Source of the DNA: Planctomycetota bacterium
GTDB taxonomy: Bacteria; Planctomycetota; J058
Length of the DNA: 64,000 nt
Direction of reading: 5' to 3'
Assembly (NCBI GenBank): GCA_019636275.1
Contig: JAHBXY010000001.1
Location: 62,001-126,000 of the forward strand
Part shown: piece after piece, positions 59,914 through 64,000 of the stretch
Numbering within the stretch: position 1 is the stretch's first letter
How the letters are laid out: each line of letters opens with the position of its first letter
The notes under the pieces: model-generated
Databases searched by the model: none
What the model was told of the DNA's origin: nothing
The model's input: only the letters and a program-made list of their open reading frames with translations
Position numbers and translations under genes: made by a program

Positions 59914-61953
59914 GTGATCCAGCGGCTGACCGGGACACTGCTTGCGGCGCCGATCGGCGCGCTGGCCGGGGCGAGCACGGCGGCGCGAGCGCGCCTGCAC
60001 GGCTTCTGGCGCGACCTGCGCCTTCGGCGCCGGCGCGTATGGTCTCGCGGCGGGCGCGCCTACCTCGAGCTGCGCGAGCTCGCCACCGACGAGCGGCGCC
60101 GCTTCGCCGCCGCCGCGCAGGACGCCCTCGAGGCCCTCGACGGGATCGAGTGGGCGCGGGTCAACGCGCCGCTGGGCCGCCTCGTCGTGGCCTACGACGA
60201 GGCGCGCTGGCCCGACCCGCTCGAGCTCGTGCGCCGCGTCGAGGAGGTCGAGGAGCGGCTGGGCCTCCTCGATCACCCGTTCGCGCCCGACCCGCCCGAG
60301 CATCCGGGCGACGTCGAGCCGTTCGTCCGCGGCGCGGTCACGCTCGGGGCCGACGCCCTGGGCCTGGGCCTCGGCCTGGCGCTGCGCGTCGTGCGCAGCC
60401 GCCCCGAGCCGATCGAGGTCGACCTGGCCGCGCTGACGGCCGCGCTCCAGCACCTCCCCCGCGCCCGCGCCGCCGTCGAGCGGCGCCTCGGCAGCGCCGT
60501 CGCCGACCTGTCGCTCGGCCTCCTCGCGCCGCTGACGTCCGGGCTCGTGCGCGGGTGGTCGGGGCCGATCGTCGACGCGCTGGCGCGCAGCCTGCACCTG
60601 CGCGAGCTGCTCGCCCGGCGCGACTGCTGGCAGCGCCTCGAGCCCACGCTCGGCGCCGACCCCGAGCACCAGGGCTGCGCCGCGCCGGCGCGCCGCGAGC
60701 GGCCGGCGCCCCTGCGCGAGGGGCCGATCGAGCGCTACGCCGAGGGGGCGCAGGTGGCCACGCTGGGCGGCTTCGGCTTCGGCCTGGCCACGACCCAGCG
60801 CATGGAGTCGGCCTCGGCGTCGCTCGTGAGCGGCGTGCCGCGGCCTGCGCGCGTCGGGCGCGAGGCGTTCGGCGCCTGGCTCGGGGCGCGGCTTGCCCGC
60901 CGCGAGGTCGTCGTCCTGCGCCCGCGCGCCCTGCGCCGCCTCGACCGGGTCGACTGGCTGGCCGTCGAGGAGGACCTCCTCGCGCCCCGGCGCCTGCTCG
61001 TGGGCGACGCCTCGCCGCTGGGCGGGCTCGACCGCGACGAGGCCCTCGCCCGCGCGGCGGCCCTCCTCGATCCGGCGCGACCCGACGAGGTGCAGCGCGC
61101 GGCGCCGTGGGCGCTCGGCCCCGTGGCCTCGCTCGCGCCCGGGCGCGAGGACCTTGCCCGCCGCGGCGCGGCCCTGGCGCGCGACGAGGGCGGCCAGGCC
61201 CTCCTCCTCACGCGCCACGGCGCCCCGGCGGCGCTGATCCTGGCCGAGCCGGCGGTGGACCCGCTGGCGCGGGCCCTCGTCACCGCCGCCCGCCGGGCGG
61301 GGCTGCGCCTGGCCCTCCTCGGGGGCGACGGGCCGCCGGCCACGTGGGCGGCCGCGGACGCGCGCCTGCCGGGTCGCGTCGACCCGGACCTGGCCGTGCA
61401 GTCGCTCCAGGCCGACGGGTCCGGGGTCCTCGTCGTCACGTCGTCGTCATGCAGCGGCCTCGCCGTGGCCGACGTCGGCCTGGGGGTGGCGCGGCCGGGC
61501 GCGGCCCCCCCGTGGGAGGCCGACCTCCTGGCGCGCGACGGCCTGGGCGCCGCGCTGCTCCTGGTCGAGGCCGCGCGCGCCGCCCGCGCGGCGTCGCACC
61601 AGAGCGTGAGCCTGGCCGCCGCCGAGGCGGGCATGGGCCTCCTCCTGTCGCTCACCGACCTCGAGCCGCGGGCCATCCGGCGGCTCATGCTCCTCGCCGA
61701 CGCGGCCTCGCTCCTGGCCCTGCTCAACGGCGTGCGGCTCGCCCGGAAGGTCCCTGACCGGGGCCAGGCCGTGGCGCGCGCGACGCCCCGCTGGCACGCG
61801 CTGACGGCCGGCGAGGTGCTCGAGCGCCTGCGGAGCGGGCCCGACGGGCTGACCCAGGCCGAGGCCGCCGCCCGCGGCGCGGCTTCGCGGCGCGGCCCGG
61901 CCGGGCCGAGGCGTTTCTGGAGGCATGCCTCCCCGCGGGCGAGCTGGAACTGA
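59914..61953 (+). CDS. CtpI-like P-type ATPase, N-terminal part (frame closes early)
   Basis: About 680 residues from a GTG preceded by AGGAG. It resembles the long N-terminal extension of mycobacterial CtpI-type metal ATPases: a possible HMA-like fold (IEWARVNAPLGRLVVAYDEARWPDPLELVRRVEEVEERLGL), then a degenerate second ATPase-like half (LILAEPAVDPLARALVTAARRAGLRLALLGGD, VADVGLGVARPG, LLLSLTDLEPRAIRRLMLLADAASLLALLNGVRLARKV) that lacks the DKTGT phosphorylation site, as in CtpI. The end reads LTAGEVLERLRSGPDGLTQAEAAARG, the usual cation-ATPase entry, but then runs out of frame to a TGA at 61953. The true protein continues one base back (next feature); break near 61880-61920. Confidence 0.75.
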   Translation: MIQRLTGTLLAAPIGALAGASTAARARLHGFWRDLRLRRRRVWSRGGRAYLELRELATDERRRFAAAAQDALEALDGIEWARVNAPLGRLVVAYDEARWPDPLELVRRVEEVEERLGLLDHPFAPDPPEHPGDVEPFVRGAVTLGADALGLGLGLALRVVRSRPEPIEVDLAALTAALQHLPRARAAVERRLGSAVADLSLGLLAPLTSGLVRGWSGPIVDALARSLHLRELLARRDCWQRLEPTLGADPEHQGCAAPARRERPAPLREGPIERYAEGAQVATLGGFGFGLATTQRMESASASLVSGVPRPARVGREAFGAWLGARLARREVVVLRPRALRRLDRVDWLAVEEDLLAPRRLLVGDASPLGGLDRDEALARAAALLDPARPDEVQRAAPWALGPVASLAPGREDLARRGAALARDEGGQALLLTRHGAPAALILAEPAVDPLARALVTAARRAGLRLALLGGDGPPATWAAADARLPGRVDPDLAVQSLQADGSGVLVVTSSSCSGLAVADVGLGVARPGAAPPWEADLLARDGLGAALLLVEAARAARAASHQSVSLAAAEAGMGLLLSLTDLEPRAIRRLMLLADAASLLALLNGVRLARKVPDRGQAVARATPRWHALTAGEVLERLRSGPDGLTQAEAAARGAASRRGPAGPRRFWRHASPRASWN

Positions 61954-61961
61954 CGGCTCAC

Positions 61962-64000
61962 ATGATCCTCGGCGGCGCGGCCGCGATCGCCGCCGCCGTG
62001 GGCTCCGCGACGGACGCGGCCCTCGTCGGCGCGGTGGTCGGCGTCAACGCGCTCGTCGGCGCCGGGCAGCGCCTGCGCGTCGAGGCGCTCCTGGCGCGGC
62101 TCGACCTGAGCGAGCGGCGCGCCGTCCGGGCCCGCCGCGGCGGCCGCGAGGTCGACCTGGCGGCCGACGACCTCGTCCCGGGCGACGTCGTGCGCCTGGT
62201 CGCGGGCGACGTCGTCCCGGCCGACTGCCGGCTCGTCGAGGCCGCCGGCCTCGAGGTCGACGAGTCGGCGCTCACGGGCGAGTCGCTCCCCGTGGCCAAG
62301 GCCCCGGCCCCGAGCGCGGCCACGGCGGTCGCCGAGCGGGCGTCCATGCTGCACGAGGGCACGTCGCTGGCCGCCGGCGAGGCCTCCGCGGTCGTCGTCG
62401 CCGTGGGCGACGACACCGAGGCCCGGCGCGGCCTCGCGGAGCGCCCGGCGCGGCGCAGCGGCGTCGAGGCGCGGCTGGACGAGCTCACGGCGCTGACCGT
62501 GCCGGTCGCCGCGGGCGGCGGCGTGGCGCTCCTCGGCTCGACGCTCCTGCGCGGCGGCTCGACCCGGCAGGCCCTCGGCTCGGCCGTGAGCCTCGGCGTG
62601 GCCGCCGTGCCCGAGGGGCTGCCGCTCCTGGCGACGCTGGCGCAGCTCTCGGCCGCGCGGCGCCTCTCCGCCCGCGGCGTCCTCGTGCGCGACCCGCGCG
62701 CGATCGAGGCGCTCGGCCGCGTCGACGTCCTCTGCGCCGACAAGACCGGGACCCTCACGCACGGCCGGATCGCCCTGGCGCTGGTCGACGACGGCGAGGC
62801 CGACGCGCCGCTCGACGCGCTCGGGCCATCGCAGCGGCGCGTGCTCGCGGCGGGGCTGCGCGCCTGCCCGCCGGCCGCCGAGGGCCAGCCGCTGGCGCAC
62901 GTCACCGACCGCGCGCTCGTCGACGGGGCGCGGGCGGCCGGCGTCGAGCCGCACGACGGGCTCGAGGGCTGGACCCGCGTCGACGAGCTGCCGTTCGAGC
63001 CGGGGCGCGGCTTCCACGTCGTCGTCGGGCGGGCGCGCGGAGGCGGCGAGGTCCTGTGCCTCAAGGGCGCGCCGGAGGCGGTCCTCGAGCGCTGCGACCG
63101 CTGGCGCGGCGGCGAGGCGCCGCTCGACGAGCGCGCCCGCCAGCGGCTGGGCGAGCGGATCGATCGGCTCGCCCGGCGCGGCCTGCGCCTGCTCGCCGTG
63201 GCCGAGGGGCCGGCGAACGGTTGGCGCGCCGGCGACGAGGGCGCGATCCACGGCCTCGTCCTCCGCGGCTTCGTCGGCTTCGCCGACCCGGTGCGCGCCG
63301 CGGCCCGTCAGGCCGTCGCCGACCTGCGCCGGGCGGGGGTGACGCTGCTCATGGCCACGGGCGACCACCCGAGCACGGCCGAGGCGATCGCGGCCGAGCT
63401 GGGCGTGTTCGGCGACGGCGACGGCGGCGAGCTGCTGACCGGGCCCGAGCTGGACGCGCTCGACGACGACGCGCTGGCCGCGCGCCTCGGCCGCGTGACC
63501 GTGCTCGCCCGCGCCGCGCCGGCCCACAAGGCGCGGGTCGTGGCCGCCCTGCGCCGGGCGGGGCGCGTCGTGGCCATGGCCGGCGACGGCGCCAACGACG
63601 CGCCCGCGATCCGGGCGGCCGACGTGGGGATCGCGATCGGCGCGGCCAGCACCGGGGCGGCGCGCGCGGCCGCCGACCTCGTCGTGACCGACGAGCGCAT
63701 CGAGACCCTCGTCGACGCCGTGCTCGAGGGGCGCGCGCTCTGGCGCTCGGTGCGCGAGGCCGTGTCGATCCTCGTCGGCGGCAACCTGGGCGAGATCGGC
63801 TTCACGGTCCTGGGCGGCCTGACGAGCGGGCAGCCGCCGCTCAACACGCGCCAGCTCCTGCTCGTCAACCTGCTCACCGACGCCGTCCCGGCGCTGGCCG
63901 TGGCCGTGAGCCCGCCCGCCCGCGTGTCGCCCGAGGAGCTCATGGGCGAGGGGCCCGAGGCCTCGCTCGGCGAGGCGCTCACGCGCGACATCACCTGGCG
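61962..64000 (+). CDS. P-type cation ATPase, catalytic part (3' end outside window)
   Basis: This frame opens before 61923 (EAFLEACLPAGELELTAHMILGG) and has an ATG at 61962. It carries the full P-type core: LVPGDVVRLVAGDVVPADCRLVEA, DESALTGESLPVAK (TGES), VAAVPEGLPLLATLAQL (PEGLP in M4), CADKTGTLT with the phosphorylated Asp at 62739, LPFEPGRGFHVVV, LKGAPEAVLERC (nucleotide domain), LMATGDHPSTAEAIAAELG, and MAGDGANDAPAIRAADVGIAIG. LVNLLTDAVPALAVAVSPP is a late membrane segment. PEGLP with the CtpI-like N-terminus fits an envelope cation pump of unknown metal. It is the -1 continuation of 59914-61953 and runs off the window at 64000. Confidence 0.92.
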   Translation, partial: MILGGAAAIAAAVGSATDAALVGAVVGVNALVGAGQRLRVEALLARLDLSERRAVRARRGGREVDLAADDLVPGDVVRLVAGDVVPADCRLVEAAGLEVDESALTGESLPVAKAPAPSAATAVAERASMLHEGTSLAAGEASAVVVAVGDDTEARRGLAERPARRSGVEARLDELTALTVPVAAGGGVALLGSTLLRGGSTRQALGSAVSLGVAAVPEGLPLLATLAQLSAARRLSARGVLVRDPRAIEALGRVDVLCADKTGTLTHGRIALALVDDGEADAPLDALGPSQRRVLAAGLRACPPAAEGQPLAHVTDRALVDGARAAGVEPHDGLEGWTRVDELPFEPGRGFHVVVGRARGGGEVLCLKGAPEAVLERCDRWRGGEAPLDERARQRLGERIDRLARRGLRLLAVAEGPANGWRAGDEGAIHGLVLRGFVGFADPVRAAARQAVADLRRAGVTLLMATGDHPSTAEAIAAELGVFGDGDGGELLTGPELDALDDDALAARLGRVTVLARAAPAHKARVVAALRRAGRVVAMAGDGANDAPAIRAADVGIAIGAASTGAARAAADLVVTDERIETLVDAVLEGRALWRSVREAVSILVGGNLGEIGFTVLGGLTSGQPPLNTRQLLLVNLLTDAVPALAVAVSPPARVSPEELMGEGPEASLGEALTRDITW

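Noticed and set aside
1..64000. tRNA or rRNA genes, prophage or integrase
   Set aside because: No cloverleaf-like sequence, rRNA motif, phage structural gene or recombinase was recognised on reading; a tRNAscan/cmscan run would be decisive.

Overview
The window is very GC-rich (mid-70s percent by eye), densely coded on both strands, and bacterial. Several protein types point to a high-GC planctomycete-like bacterium, which is inference from gene content only: two membrane proteins with an N-terminal RING-like zinc module (29214-29810, 39441-41189), a membrane-anchored prenyltransferase/squalene-oxidase-repeat protein, an ECF sigma factor overlapping an anti-sigma/von Willebrand factor A protein, and an STN-type secretin-like lipoprotein. 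No rRNA, tRNA, CRISPR array or transposase was seen.

Layout. 1-2.95 kb: end of an MBL-fold hydrolase, a receiver-like protein, a CBS-pair protein and a PAC2 protein. 3.1-9.6 kb: an overlapping glgX-treY-treZ operon that makes trehalose from glycogen-type glucan. 10.06-15.8 kb: a stand-alone dimodular NRPS (A-T-C-A-T-TE) whose first A domain reads as threonine-specific. 16.1-19.96 kb: a phospholipase D/VTT membrane fusion, an endonuclease/exonuclease/phosphatase-family enzyme and a lipoprotein. 19.9-21.6 kb (minus): purE-purK. 21.7-25.6 kb: two paralogous secreted HEAT-like proteins with a lipoprotein and a gene remnant of the same family between them. 25.6-29.15 kb (minus): fadI-fadJ beta-oxidation pair. 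29.2-41.2 kb: the RING proteins, the squalene-oxidase-repeat protein and the sigma/VWA pair, interspersed with three arrays of one ~265-bp tandem repeat (11 recognisable units) and a hydrolase pseudogene between two of the arrays. 41.2-47.3 kb: glycosyltransferase, metallophosphoesterase, a DUF4291 gene broken by a ~98-bp repeat, a membrane protein and a large secreted transglutaminase-elicitor-like protein. 47.4-55.4 kb: a Lys/Ala-repeat protein, an STN lipoprotein, three TPM-domain genes in a row, a PP2C/SpoIIE-like protein, a PEGA lipoprotein and a small conserved protein. 55.9-57.5 kb: a secreted phospholipase D. 57.5-58.4 kb: about 900 bp of non-coding repeats. 58.4-64 kb: two small minus-strand genes and a large CtpI-like P-type ATPase running off the window.

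How the genes work together. glgX debranches glucan, treY isomerises the chain end and treZ releases trehalose; start/stop overlaps imply translational coupling. fadI/fadJ form the trifunctional beta-oxidation set. purE/purK convert AIR to CAIR. The sigma factor and VWA protein overlap (ATGA) and probably form one regulatory unit. The TPM genes form a coupled tandem family.

Sequence-integrity caution. Three genes (third TPM gene, PP2C-like gene, P-type ATPase) each need a -1 frame change in GC-rich linker DNA, and the alpha/beta hydrolase has one in-frame TAG. These may be real lesions or assembly errors; raw-read inspection would decide.
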